Below, in pieces: positions 25,558 through 33,843 of a DNA stretch of 64,000 nt (position 1 is its first letter; the number at the start of each line of letters is the position of its first letter). A program made the position numbers and the translations under genes. The notes beneath the pieces are model-generated. The model was not told where the DNA came from. It was given only the letters and a program-made list of their open reading frames with translations, and ran no database searches. Where the stretch lies: contig JAACJQ010000420.1 of the NCBI GenBank assembly GCA_016879935.1, forward strand, positions 39,120 to 103,119. Reading direction: 5' to 3'. Source of the stretch: Archangiaceae bacterium. Its GTDB lineage: Bacteria; Myxococcota; Myxococcia; Myxococcales; Myxococcaceae.

Positions 25558-26480
25558 CCAGGCGCGCACGACTTCCTGCAGCGCTCGTGGGCTTCGCGCT
25601 CACCGGAGCCGTCTGCTGGACGTGCGCGCACCGCCCATCGTCTGCCGAAGGGCACGAGCAGGGCCGCCTCGAACACGGTGGCCGCACGCGTACTTTCATC
25701 TCGTACGCGCCCGAAGGCGTGGGTCCCTTTCCGCTCGTGGTCGCGCTGCACGGCCGGCTCGGAACGGGCGCGCAGATGCTCGAGCTGTCGGCGTTCACGA
25801 AGCTCGCCCAGCGCGAGAAGTTCATCGTCGTCTACCCCGATGGCATCGGGCGCTCGTGGGCCGATGGGCGCGGTACGTCGCCGGCCTCACAGGAGGGCGT
25901 CGATGACGTGGCGTTCCTCTCGGCGCTCATCGACGAGTTCGTTCAGCACCGACACGCCGACGCCTCGAAGGTGTTCGTGACGGGCATGTCGAACGGCGGC
26001 TTCATGACGCTGACGCTCGCATGCCGCATTCCCGAGAAGCTGGCGGGCGTCGGTTCGGTGACGGGCTTCATGGGCGATCAGTTCGCAAAGACGTGCGCTC
26101 CGGCGAAGGCGATTCCCGTGGCGATCATCGCAGGAGACACCGACCCGATCGTTCCCTACGCAGGCGGCGAGCTCAAAGGCGGGCGGGGCGTGACACTCGG
26201 AGCCGAAGCCACGGCTGCGCGCTGGGCCGAGCTCAACGGCTGCAGCGGAGCGCCCATCGTCACCGGGTTGCCCGACGCAGACCCGAACGACGGCACGCGC
26301 GTCGAGCGGCGCGAGTTCACGAACTGCCGCAGCCCGCTGCGCCTCGATGTCGTGAAGGGCGGCGGTCACACCTGGCCGAGCGGCGACAAGTACCTGCCCG
26401 AAGGCATCATCGGAAAGACGTCGCGCGATCTCGACGCGTCAGCCGAGCTGTGGCGCTTCTGGATGACCGCGACCAGGTGA
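25554..26480 (+). CDS. Secreted PHB depolymerase / feruloyl esterase-like hydrolase (LpqC type)
   Basis: 308 residues from GTG 25554, overlapping the FabH stop. The N-terminus (PAALVGFALTGAVCWTCAH) is a signal sequence, possibly a lipoprotein signal. The alpha/beta-hydrolase core has the oxyanion region VVALHGRLGTG, the nucleophile elbow GMSNGG, the acid in AGDTDPIVPY and the His in KGGGHTWP. This is the CE1/LpqC-like esterase pattern, acting on short polyesters or hydroxycinnamoyl esters. It is in an operon with the FabH-like gene. It ends 4 bp before the end of the convergent tolB. Confidence 0.87.
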   Translation: MTRRARLPAALVGFALTGAVCWTCAHRPSSAEGHEQGRLEHGGRTRTFISYAPEGVGPFPLVVALHGRLGTGAQMLELSAFTKLAQREKFIVVYPDGIGRSWADGRGTSPASQEGVDDVAFLSALIDEFVQHRHADASKVFVTGMSNGGFMTLTLACRIPEKLAGVGSVTGFMGDQFAKTCAPAKAIPVAIIAGDTDPIVPYAGGELKGGRGVTLGAEATAARWAELNGCSGAPIVTGLPDADPNDGTRVERREFTNCRSPLRLDVVKGGGHTWPSGDKYLPEGIIGKTSRDLDASAELWRFWMTATR

Positions 26481-26484
26481 CGCT

Positions 26485-27762
26485 TCAGGGGCCCCAGTCA
26501 GGCGTCGTGTAGTCGCCCTTGTCGAGCGGCAGCGCGATCTGGTTGTTCCCGTCGAAGGTCATCACGTACAGCGACTTCGAGCCGCCGCGCGTCGAGGTGA
26601 AGAGAATCAACCGGCCGTTGGGCGAGAACGACGGCTCTTCGTTGTTCTTCGTGTCCTGCGTGAGGCGCTTCACCTTGCCGGTCGCGACCTCGACGGTGAA
26701 GAGATCGAACGCGTTGCGCTCGTCGCGGGCGGTGAAGGCGATGAGATCGCCGCGCGGGCTCCACGCCGGCGTCTGGTTGTAGTTGCCCTGGAACGTGAGG
26801 CGCTTCACGTCGCTGCCGTCGGCGTTCATCACGTACACCTGCGGAGACCCGCCACGGTTCGACACGAACGCCAGCTTCTTTCCGTCAGGTGAGAAGCACG
26901 GCGACGAGTTGAGGAAGTACTTCGTGTCGGTCACCTTCGTGGCGCCGCTGCCATCGGCGTTGGCGACGTAGATCTCGGCGTTCTCACCGTCAGACACCGA
27001 GTACGCGATGCGCTTGCCGTCGGGGGAGAAGTCGACACCAGCGACCATGCGGCCGTTCGCGACGAGCGGCGTCGAGTCACCACCTGCGCGACCGAGGAAC
27101 AGCTCGGGCTTGCCGCGCTTGTACGAGGTGAAGGCCACGCTGCGATCGGGCGCGACGGCAGGCAGCACGTTGATGTTCCCGCTCGACACCGCGGCTGCGT
27201 TCTTCCCGTCCCAGTCGGCGAGGTAGACGTCTTTGCCGCCCGCCGTCTTGCGCACGAAGGCGATGCGCGACTCGAACGGCCCCGTCTCTTTCGTGAAGTG
27301 TTTGTAGACGGCGTTCGCGAGCTTGTGCGCCAGGCGCCGCGCGTCCTTCGCGGGAGCGGCTTCACTCGCCTTCAGCTCTTCGCGGCCTGCGTTCACGTTG
27401 AAGAGGCGCAGATCGGCGCGCAGCGTGTCTCCGTCCTTCGAGAGCTGCGTCTTGATGAGCGTCTCGGCACCGACGTTGAGCCAGTTCTGGAAGGTGATGG
27501 TCGCCGCCGTGACGCCCTCTTTGGAGTCGGCGAGGTACGACTTGCGATCGAGCACCTGGAACAGGCCGCACGCCTGGAGATCGAAGAAGAGCGCCGAGTC
27601 GAACTCCGCCGCCACGGCCTTCGCGCCGTCGTCCTGCGCGAGCGGCACGGGCAGCGCCATGGGCATGGGCCGGAAGTGGGCGCCGGAGATCTCGATCACC
27701 GTCTGCTGGGCCAACGCAGGCACGGCGACGAGGAACAGCAGGGCAGACACGAGCGGCTTCAT
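26485..27762 (-). CDS. tolB: TolB, periplasmic beta-propeller of the Tol-Pal system
   Basis: 425 residues from ATG 27762 with a signal peptide (KPLVSALLFLVAVPALAQ). The N-terminal alpha/beta domain (about 20-165) has VEISGAHFRPMP and FFDLQACGLFQVLDR. A six-bladed propeller follows, its blades marked by repeats such as DFSPDGKRIAYS, CFSPDGKKLAFVSNRGG, AWSPRGDLIAFTA and SFSPNGRLILFTSTRGG. TolB links Pal and outer-membrane proteins to the TolQRA motor. It is last in the tolQ-tolR-tolA-tolB series. Confidence 0.95.
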   Translation of the reverse strand: MKPLVSALLFLVAVPALAQQTVIEISGAHFRPMPMALPVPLAQDDGAKAVAAEFDSALFFDLQACGLFQVLDRKSYLADSKEGVTAATITFQNWLNVGAETLIKTQLSKDGDTLRADLRLFNVNAGREELKASEAAPAKDARRLAHKLANAVYKHFTKETGPFESRIAFVRKTAGGKDVYLADWDGKNAAAVSSGNINVLPAVAPDRSVAFTSYKRGKPELFLGRAGGDSTPLVANGRMVAGVDFSPDGKRIAYSVSDGENAEIYVANADGSGATKVTDTKYFLNSSPCFSPDGKKLAFVSNRGGSPQVYVMNADGSDVKRLTFQGNYNQTPAWSPRGDLIAFTARDERNAFDLFTVEVATGKVKRLTQDTKNNEEPSFSPNGRLILFTSTRGGSKSLYVMTFDGNNQIALPLDKGDYTTPDWGP

Positions 27763-27802
27763 CAGGCGGGGCTCCAGTCGAAGACGGAAGAACTCAGAGA
27801 GG

Positions 27803-28561
27803 TTACGGCGAGAAGACGAGGGCCACACCGTTCTTCTTCAGGGAATCTCTCAGGTGTTCAGGCGGGGGCCCGAACGGAGCCGCTTTCTTGATCGCTCCGA
27901 GCACCGCGGCATCGAACAGCTCGTTGCCCGAGGCCTTGCTCAGGTCGACGTCGAGCAGCTCACCGGTCGCGCCCAGCTTGATGACGACGGTTGCCTTGAG
28001 CGTGCGCCGTTCATTCTCGGGGATCGTGTCGGAGACGTCGTAGTTGCGCTTCACCACCGCGCTCAGCAGGCCGTAGTAGCGCTCGCCCTCCTGCTTCGCC
28101 GAGTCGCCGTCCTTGTCGCCCGCTTCGTCACCTTCGGGCGCCTCCTGTGACGCTGCGCGGCCGGTCTTGTTGAACGCGTCGAAGAGGCTCTTCTTCGTGT
28201 CCTTCGCGGGCTCTTTCGCCGTGTCTTTCTTCGGCTCGACCTTCGCGTCCTTCGAGGGCAGGGCGACGGCCTTGTCGGGCGGCGCAGCGACGGGCGCAGG
28301 TGCGGCCTTCTCTGCAGGCGGGGGCGGAGGCGGCGGCTCTTCTTTGCGCGGCAGCAGCTTCTCGTCGCGCTTCTTTCCGAGGCGCACCAGCGAGGCCTTG
28401 ATCGGCTCGGGATCCATCGAGAGGCGCGGCGGCGAGAACAGCCACGAGAAGATGGTGAGGAACGCGGCGAACAGCACGTGCACGACGAGCGAGATCGACA
28501 CGAACGCGACGATGGGCGTCGGGCGCGGTTGGAGCAGGCTCTCGGTGCGAGCGGTCGTCAT
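27803..28561 (-). CDS. tolA: TolA/TonB-like energy transducer
   Basis: 252 residues. A cytoplasmic tail is followed by one membrane helix (VAFVSISLVVHVLFAAFLTIFSWLF, with the conserved S and H face) and a Pro/Lys/Ala-rich periplasmic spacer that includes a seven-proline run near residue 76-82. The C-terminal TonB/TolA domain is YYGLLSAVVKRNYDVSD...ATVVIKLGATGELLDVDLSKASGNELFDAAVLGAIKKA. Context decides TolA over TonB: it is flanked by tolR and tolB. The ATG overlaps the tolR stop (ATGA). Confidence 0.88.
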   Translation of the reverse strand: MTTARTESLLQPRPTPIVAFVSISLVVHVLFAAFLTIFSWLFSPPRLSMDPEPIKASLVRLGKKRDEKLLPRKEEPPPPPPPAEKAAPAPVAAPPDKAVALPSKDAKVEPKKDTAKEPAKDTKKSLFDAFNKTGRAASQEAPEGDEAGDKDGDSAKQEGERYYGLLSAVVKRNYDVSDTIPENERRTLKATVVIKLGATGELLDVDLSKASGNELFDAAVLGAIKKAAPFGPPPEHLRDSLKKNGVALVFSP

Positions 28562-28995
28562 TTCTTGTCGGACGCTTTGGGAGTCCCCATCGGGTCCGTC
28601 ACCATACCGAGGTTCGTCACGCCCGCCTTCTGGGCCGCCGCCATCACGTCGACGACGATGCCGTAGGGCAGGTCACGATCGGCGTGCAGGTACAGCTCCT
28701 TCTCGGCCTGCAGCTTCGCGTTCGCCTTCAGCTTCTCTTCGAGCTCGGCGAGGGGAATCTCGACCTCTCCGATGAAGACCTTCTTGTTGATGTCGATGGA
28801 GAGCACGAGCTTCTTGTCGGCGGCCTCCACCGGCTGCGCCTTCGTGGTCGGCAGGTTCACCTTCACGCCCTGCTGAATGAGCGGCGCGGTGACCATGAAG
28901 ATGATGAGCAGCACCAGCATCACGTCGACCATCGGCGTGACGTTGATCTCGGCCATCGTCGTGCGGCCGCCGCCTTTGCCTGAGCTCATGCCCAT
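28558..28995 (-). CDS. tolR: TolR/ExbD proton-channel protein
   Basis: 145 residues. A single membrane helix with the proton-path Asp in the motif INVTPMVDVMLVLLIIFMV is followed by a periplasmic domain (KKLVLSIDINKKVFIGE...YGIVVDVMAAAQKAGVTNLGMVT). The Asp in MVDVMLVL is the essential residue in ExbD/TolR proteins. It lies 10 bp after tolQ. Confidence 0.95.
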   Translation of the reverse strand: MGMSSGKGGGRTTMAEINVTPMVDVMLVLLIIFMVTAPLIQQGVKVNLPTTKAQPVEAADKKLVLSIDINKKVFIGEVEIPLAELEEKLKANAKLQAEKELYLHADRDLPYGIVVDVMAAAQKAGVTNLGMVTDPMGTPKASDKK

Positions 28996-29005
28996 GACGG
29001 TGCCC

Positions 29006-29692
29006 TCACTTGAAGAAGTGGCGCTTCACGATGTTGAGGAAGTCGTTCGAGAAGTTCGACATCTCGGTGTCGAAGATTTTGATCTTCGAGAGGAACGAGT
29101 TGTACGCGACGACGGCGGGAATGGCGGCGAAGAGGCCGGCTGCAGTCGCGAGGAGCGCGTTGCCGATGGGCGCCGCGACGGTGGTGATGGTGGCGTTGCC
29201 CTTCTCGGCGATCTCGTTGAACGCGCCGAGAATGCCCATGACCGTGCCGAAGAGCCCGATGAAGGGGCCGGTGCTGCCGACGGTGCCGAGGAACGGCACG
29301 TGCGCCTCGAGGGTGGTGATCTCCTGCAGCGACGCGCGCTGGAGCGCCCGCTCCACGTTCTCGATGCCACCGAGCCGCTCGCTCATCGCGCCCTCGGCGC
29401 TCTGCTTCTGCTGCGCGAGCTTCGAGAGCTCTTCGTAGCCGGCGCGGAACACGCGCGAGAGTGGGCTGGCCTCGAGCTTCTGCGCCGTCGTGTAGATGGC
29501 GTCGAGACGGTTCGACTTCCAGAAGGTGTCGAGGAAGGTGACCGACTCGATGCGCGCCTTCCTCAGCTGCATGAACTTCATGCCGATGAGGGCCCACGAG
29601 TAGGCAGACGCAGCGCCGAGCAGCAGCAGCACGAGCAGCTCGACAGCCGAGGCGCTCTTGAGCACATCCAGGTAGTTGATCGCGGCCAGCAT
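29006..29692 (-). CDS. tolQ: TolQ/ExbB proton-channel protein
   Basis: 228 residues with three membrane helices: AVELLVLLLLGAASAYSWALIG (about 16-37), then a pair at about 130-155 (LGTVGSTGPFIGLFGTVMGILGAF) and 170-195 (PIGNALLATAAGLFAAIPAVVAYN). The conserved GPFIGLFGTVMGI and the Thr/Pro residues of the proton path are present. With TolR it powers the Tol system, which constricts the outer membrane at division. It is the first gene of the minus-strand operon. Confidence 0.96.
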   Translation of the reverse strand: MLAAINYLDVLKSASAVELLVLLLLGAASAYSWALIGMKFMQLRKARIESVTFLDTFWKSNRLDAIYTTAQKLEASPLSRVFRAGYEELSKLAQQKQSAEGAMSERLGGIENVERALQRASLQEITTLEAHVPFLGTVGSTGPFIGLFGTVMGILGAFNEIAEKGNATITTVAAPIGNALLATAAGLFAAIPAVVAYNSFLSKIKIFDTEMSNFSNDFLNIVKRHFFK

Positions 29693-29803
29693 GGAGGGTG
29701 CGGGCTACCAGAGCCGACCGGGTGCGGCAACAAACCACTGGAGAATCATGGATTTGCCAAATTGTCGGTGAATACAATCGGCAGGTTCCCGTCTGGAGAG
29801 CCC

Positions 29804-30859
29804 ATGAACCGTTCCTTCCTGAGTGTCGCGACCGCAGCAGTGATCTCGTTGCTGGCGTCAGGCTGCATCATCGTCGGCAACAACAAGCTCGCAGGTGACA
29901 TCACCGTGGTGTGGTCGTTCAACGGCCAGACCTGCCTGTTCGTTCCCCAGGTTCAGAGCGTGCGCGTGACGATTCCCGGCGCGCAGCTCCAGAACAACGG
30001 CATCTACCCGTGCATGACGAACAACGTCGCGGGCATCACGCTGCTCAACTTCCGCGGCGGCACGTACAACATCACGGTCGAGGGCCTCGACTCGGCCGGG
30101 CGGGTCGTCTACCGCGGCACCACCTCGGCGGTCGTCGACGGCAACGTCTCGGTGAGCGTGAACCTCACGCCGCAGCAGGGCGCGACGGGTTCGGCGATCA
30201 TCTCGTGGGTGTTTCCGAACAACCTCGCCTGCGCGCAGGTCGGTGACGTCGCCGGTGGCCGCCCCGTCTCGCGCATGAGCGTCAGCATCGACAACGCGAC
30301 GCCCACCATCGTCGACTGCGCGCGCGGCAACCCCACTGCGGCGAACCCGTCGGCCGCCATCACCATCGACAACCTGACCGGGTCGCACGTCATCGACGTC
30401 ATCGCGATGGACAGCTCGAACTTCCCCTACCTGCGCGCGACGAACACCATCACGGCGATGGTCGGTGGCGCGGCTGCGAACACGCTCCAGCTGCAGTGGG
30501 TCGTCGGCAGCCTTCCCCTCCGGTGGACGTTCCTGAACCAGGGCGTGACCATCACCTGCCAGCAGGCGCAGGTGACGCAGGTCTACGTGAACTTCCGCAA
30601 CCAGCAGACGCAGCAGCTCGTGTTCAGCGACAACAACATGGCGGGCCCCGCGATCCCCTGTGTGAGCACGAACAACATTCAGGGCACCTTCTGGCCGTAC
30701 TTCTCGGCGGGCACTTACGACGTCTTCGTGCAGGCGCCGATCACCGGTGGCGCGTACACCTACAAGACGCCGCAGACGGGCACGATCCCCGCGATTCAGG
30801 TGCAGGCCGGCGTGTTCGCGCAGTCGGAGGCGATGGGGCAGCAGCTGGTGCTCCAGTAA
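29804..30859 (+). CDS. Secreted lipoprotein with Ig-like beta domains, unknown function
   Basis: 351 residues from ATG 29804. The lipobox is SLLASGC, giving Cys21. The mature part is beta-rich and appears to contain three similar modules of about 100 residues, each beginning with a strand like ITVVWSFNGQTC, AIISWVFPNNLAC or PLRWTFLNQGVTITC and carrying one Cys pair. The modules resemble Ig-like or carboxypeptidase-regulatory folds (SFNGQTCLFVPQVQSVRVTIPG). I cannot name the family. It is divergent from tolQ across 111 bp that includes a TACAAT sequence at about 29773-29778, a possible -10 element. Confidence 0.82.
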   Translation: MNRSFLSVATAAVISLLASGCIIVGNNKLAGDITVVWSFNGQTCLFVPQVQSVRVTIPGAQLQNNGIYPCMTNNVAGITLLNFRGGTYNITVEGLDSAGRVVYRGTTSAVVDGNVSVSVNLTPQQGATGSAIISWVFPNNLACAQVGDVAGGRPVSRMSVSIDNATPTIVDCARGNPTAANPSAAITIDNLTGSHVIDVIAMDSSNFPYLRATNTITAMVGGAAANTLQLQWVVGSLPLRWTFLNQGVTITCQQAQVTQVYVNFRNQQTQQLVFSDNNMAGPAIPCVSTNNIQGTFWPYFSAGTYDVFVQAPITGGAYTYKTPQTGTIPAIQVQAGVFAQSEAMGQQLVLQ

Positions 30860-30886
30860 CCCTCGCGCACTGACGAGTCGTACTCG

Positions 30887-30928
30887 CGGGCGTGGATCCC
30901 CTCTTCGGGCTCCACGCCCGAGTCGTTT
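30887..30928 (+). terminator. Intrinsic terminator after the lipoprotein gene
   Basis: A perfect 10-bp stem (CGGGCGTGGA at 30887-30896 and TCCACGCCCG at 30911-30920), a 14-nt loop, and a short T run (TTT at 30926-30928) just before murI. The T tract is weak, so some read-through into murI is possible. Confidence 0.65.
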
Positions 30929-30960
30929 CGGTGGCGCGCCGTGTGCTAACCGCTCCCGTC

Positions 30961-31782
30961 ATGCGGCACGACAGACACAGCCCCATCGGCGTCTTCGACT
31001 CCGGCGTCGGAGGCCTCACGGTGCTCAAGGCGCTCATCGAACGGCTGCCCCTCGAGTCGACCGTCTACCTCGGAGACACGGCGCGCGTTCCCTACGGCAC
31101 GAAGTCGCCCGAGGTCGTCACCAAGTACAGCCTGGCGAACGCCGAGGTGCTGCTCGAGTACGGCGTGAAGCTGCTCGTGGTGGCGTGCAACACGGCGTCG
31201 GCGGCGGCGTTGCCAGCGCTGCGCGAGGCGCTCCCGATTCCCGTGGTCGGCGTCATCACCCCGGGCGCGACCGTGGCCGCACATGCCACGAAGACCGGCA
31301 AGATCGCGGTCATCGGGACACCCGGCACCATCGCCTCGGGCGCGTATCAGCAGGCGCTCGCGTCGATTCGCACCGACCTCGAGGTGCACACGCAGGCCTG
31401 CCCGCTGTTCGTGCCGCTCGCGGAAGAAGGGTGGGTGGAGGGTGAGGTGCCGCGCATGGTGGCCGAGAAGTACCTGAGCGGCGGGCTGCTCTCGCGCGGC
31501 GTCGACACGCTCGTGCTGGGCTGCACGCACTACCCGCTGCTCTCGACCATCATTCAGCAGGTGGCCGGGCCGGCCGTGACGCTGGTCGACTCTGCGCATG
31601 CGACGGCCGATCGTGTGGCCGAGGTGCTCCAGGAGCGCGACCTGCTCAAACGTGAACGGCTGGCGACCGAACGGCACTACCTCGTGACCGACACGCCCAA
31701 CCGCTTCATCGAGGTCGGAGCCCGTTTCCTCGGCCACTCCATCTCGGGTGCGCGGCAGATCGATCTCAAGCTCAAGGGCTGA
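30961..31782 (+). CDS. murI: Glutamate racemase
   Basis: 273 residues from ATG 30961 (an upstream in-frame start at 30892 lies in the terminator region and is rejected). Signature motifs: IGVFDSGVGGLTVL, the first catalytic Cys in VACNTASA, and the second in LGCTHYPLL. It makes D-glutamate for peptidoglycan. It is followed after 1 bp by a membrane metalloprotease, so the two are probably co-transcribed. Confidence 0.96.
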   Translation: MRHDRHSPIGVFDSGVGGLTVLKALIERLPLESTVYLGDTARVPYGTKSPEVVTKYSLANAEVLLEYGVKLLVVACNTASAAALPALREALPIPVVGVITPGATVAAHATKTGKIAVIGTPGTIASGAYQQALASIRTDLEVHTQACPLFVPLAEEGWVEGEVPRMVAEKYLSGGLLSRGVDTLVLGCTHYPLLSTIIQQVAGPAVTLVDSAHATADRVAEVLQERDLLKRERLATERHYLVTDTPNRFIEVGARFLGHSISGARQIDLKLKG

Positions 31783-31783
31783 G

Positions 31784-32929
31784 GTGCGCGCTCGAATCGT
31801 CGGCGGAGCGTTGGCGGTGCTGCTGGTCGTCGGCCTCTGGTGGTCGACGTCGCGCGAGGTCGAGCCGGCTCCCAGTTCACCTGAGGTCGTCGACGCCGTT
31901 GCTCCGCGACCCCCGCAGGCTGCGCCTGCGACGGCTCCACTGTTCATCGCACCGGTCGCTCGGGCCGAGGCACTGCCGAGCGAGCCCACACCGGCTCCGC
32001 GTGGTGGTGCCGACGCGGCCGTCCCAGCGCCTGCCAGCGAACCCGAAGTCATGGTCGACGCGGGTGCTGCGTTCGCCGAGTTGGAAGACGCAGGCAGCCA
32101 CGTCGCCACCGTCGAACCGCCTGTCGAGGCCGCTCCACGAGAAAGGGAAGACGACGCCCGGTTTCAGGTTCGTTGGGGCGACGAAGGGCAGTGCGGCTCG
32201 AAGCGCCTCTCGGCGATGCGGGCCGAGCGTGAGTCGCTGCTCTCGAGCTTTCCGACGCGAGCGTTCGGAGAAGCGACCATCGCGTTCGACCCACGGCTCG
32301 ACGCTCGGGTCGTCGCGCTGGTGGCCGATCGGCTCGTCACCGCGCGTGCCGTCACTGCGCAGTGGATCGACTGGCTCCCGAACGTTCCGCCGCCGGCGAC
32401 CATCGTCTACTTCGACACCGCGCAGCTGCAGTCGGTCGCCTGCGTCAGCGCTCAGACCATCGGCTACTTCGACGGTCGGCTCCACATCAGCGCCGACGCC
32501 TCACTTTCGGAGACGATGGTCGGGCAGACGGTAATTCACGAGTACGTGCACTTCGCGCTCAACACGTTGTCGATTCCCAAGCCCATGTGGCTGCACGAAG
32601 GGCTCGCGATGCGCGTCGCCGAAGAGACGTGGTTTCAAGACAGCCGCCTCGACTTCGCACGGTGGCTGCGCGAGCACCGGCTGCCCTTCGACGCGATGGT
32701 CTACGCGTTCCCGCACACGGCCGACGAGAAGTTCGCGCTGGCCGCGTACTACCAGAGCGCGCGCATGGTCGACTTCATCCAGGCGCAGCGTGGGCCGACG
32801 GCCGCGCGTGAGCTCGTGAGGCTGCTCTCGACGCACGCCGTGACGGCCGATGACGCGTTCGTGCGAGGCGCGGGGCTCACGCCGTCGTCACTCGAGCCGT
32901 ACTGGAAGGACTTCGTGCAGGCGCGCTGA
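31784..32929 (+). CDS. Membrane-anchored gluzincin-type metalloprotease (peptidase MA-like)
   Basis: 381 residues from GTG 31784. An N-terminal helix (GGALAVLLVVGLWW) is followed by a Pro/Ala/Asp/Glu-rich linker (about 25-120), then a globular domain. The zinc site is H252-E253-Y-V-H256 and the third ligand is probably the Glu in WLHEGLAMRVAEE, 20-30 residues later, the layout of the gluzincin/peptidase MA family. A conserved tail segment (YYQSARMVDFIQAQRG) also fits. The substrate is unknown; the murI neighbour hints at cell-wall-linked work. Its stop abuts the stop of carF (TGATCA). Confidence 0.82.
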   Translation: MRARIVGGALAVLLVVGLWWSTSREVEPAPSSPEVVDAVAPRPPQAAPATAPLFIAPVARAEALPSEPTPAPRGGADAAVPAPASEPEVMVDAGAAFAELEDAGSHVATVEPPVEAAPREREDDARFQVRWGDEGQCGSKRLSAMRAERESLLSSFPTRAFGEATIAFDPRLDARVVALVADRLVTARAVTAQWIDWLPNVPPPATIVYFDTAQLQSVACVSAQTIGYFDGRLHISADASLSETMVGQTVIHEYVHFALNTLSIPKPMWLHEGLAMRVAEETWFQDSRLDFARWLREHRLPFDAMVYAFPHTADEKFALAAYYQSARMVDFIQAQRGPTAARELVRLLSTHAVTADDAFVRGAGLTPSSLEPYWKDFVQAR

Positions 32930-33742
32930 TCAGCTGCGCGTCGCGTTCGGCTCGGGCTGCGCCTGCGGCTCGACGACCACCGGAGCCACCTTGATCGCCG
33001 CGTCGAGGCCGATGTCATCGGCGCGCGGAATGATGCCGGTCGTCATCGTCACGAGCTTCTCGAGCGTCTTGAAGAACCCGATCTTCGTGAGCGGCCAGTT
33101 CAGCCAGCCGGTGGTGATGCAGTAGTACTTGTCGAACGGCGCGGTGTGGTGAACGTCGTGGTGACCCACCGGCAGAATCAGGTGCGCGCGCTGCAGAAAG
33201 CGGATGAAGCCCGGGAGTTCGTGCGCCTCGAGGTGCGACCACTTGTGGAACTGGTTCGTCATCATCACCCAGAAGATCATCGAGCCGAGCGCGACCATGA
33301 TGAAGATGAGCAGCGACTGATAGCCCTCGACGTCGAGCGGCATGAAGATGCAGATGCAGCCGACCCACAACGAGATGAGGCAGTTGTTGCCGTTGGTCTC
33401 GATGGCGTCGTGACGGGTCATCGCTTTCGGGTCGACGTGGTGCTCTCGGAAGGGACGAATGAGGCCGGGCCCGATGAGCGGCAGCTTGGTCGAGCCCCAC
33501 GTGTCGGCGAGCCAGTGCACGAAGCCCGAGATGAAGTCGGCCATCACGTAGCCAGTCATGAACGCCGACGCGATGAGGAAGCCGCGGCCCTCGCTGACCG
33601 ACCACGTGCGGCGAACGATGAGGGCGATGAGCGTGAAGAACGCGAAGATCGAGAAGATCTCCACGTAGCGCCACCACGAGTGGTACCCGGCGGCGAGCGT
33701 CTTCGCGTCATGCATCTTCAGGTTCAGGTTCTGGTCGCTCAT
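32930..33742 (-). CDS. carF: CarF-like plasmanylethanolamine desaturase (Kua/TMEM189 family)
   Basis: 270 residues from ATG 33742, which has GGAAAG upstream. About four membrane helices are visible (IFAFFTLIALIV; FLIASAFMTGYVMADFISGFVHW; LISLWVGCICIFMPL; LLIFIMVALGSMIFWVMM). The His motifs of a membrane di-iron desaturase are intact: FVHWLADTWGS, REHHVDP, HKWSHLEAH and LPVGHHDVHH. In M. xanthus CarF makes the vinyl-ether bond of plasmalogens and is needed for singlet-oxygen signalling that turns on carotenoid synthesis. The C-terminus ends in an Ala/Pro/Gln tail. No carotenoid genes are nearby. Confidence 0.92.
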   Translation of the reverse strand: MSDQNLNLKMHDAKTLAAGYHSWWRYVEIFSIFAFFTLIALIVRRTWSVSEGRGFLIASAFMTGYVMADFISGFVHWLADTWGSTKLPLIGPGLIRPFREHHVDPKAMTRHDAIETNGNNCLISLWVGCICIFMPLDVEGYQSLLIFIMVALGSMIFWVMMTNQFHKWSHLEAHELPGFIRFLQRAHLILPVGHHDVHHTAPFDKYYCITTGWLNWPLTKIGFFKTLEKLVTMTTGIIPRADDIGLDAAIKVAPVVVEPQAQPEPNATRS

Positions 33743-33843
33743 GACTTTCCGATCCCCCGGACTGACTCGATGGGTACGTCTGCCAGTCTCGCCCGGTTTT
33801 GTCATCTCAGTGTCATGACGCGGGCTTGCGACTTTGACGCCGG

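Noticed and set aside
29750..29790. Sigma70-like promoter TTGCCA with TACAAT before the lipoprotein gene
   Set aside because: Only 13 bp separate the two boxes, too short for a normal sigma70 promoter. It is mentioned only as a possible -10 element.
28877..29803. Long open frame before the lipoprotein at 29804
   Set aside because: It runs opposite tolQ and tolR with shadow composition. The real protein begins with a lipoprotein signal at ATG 29804.
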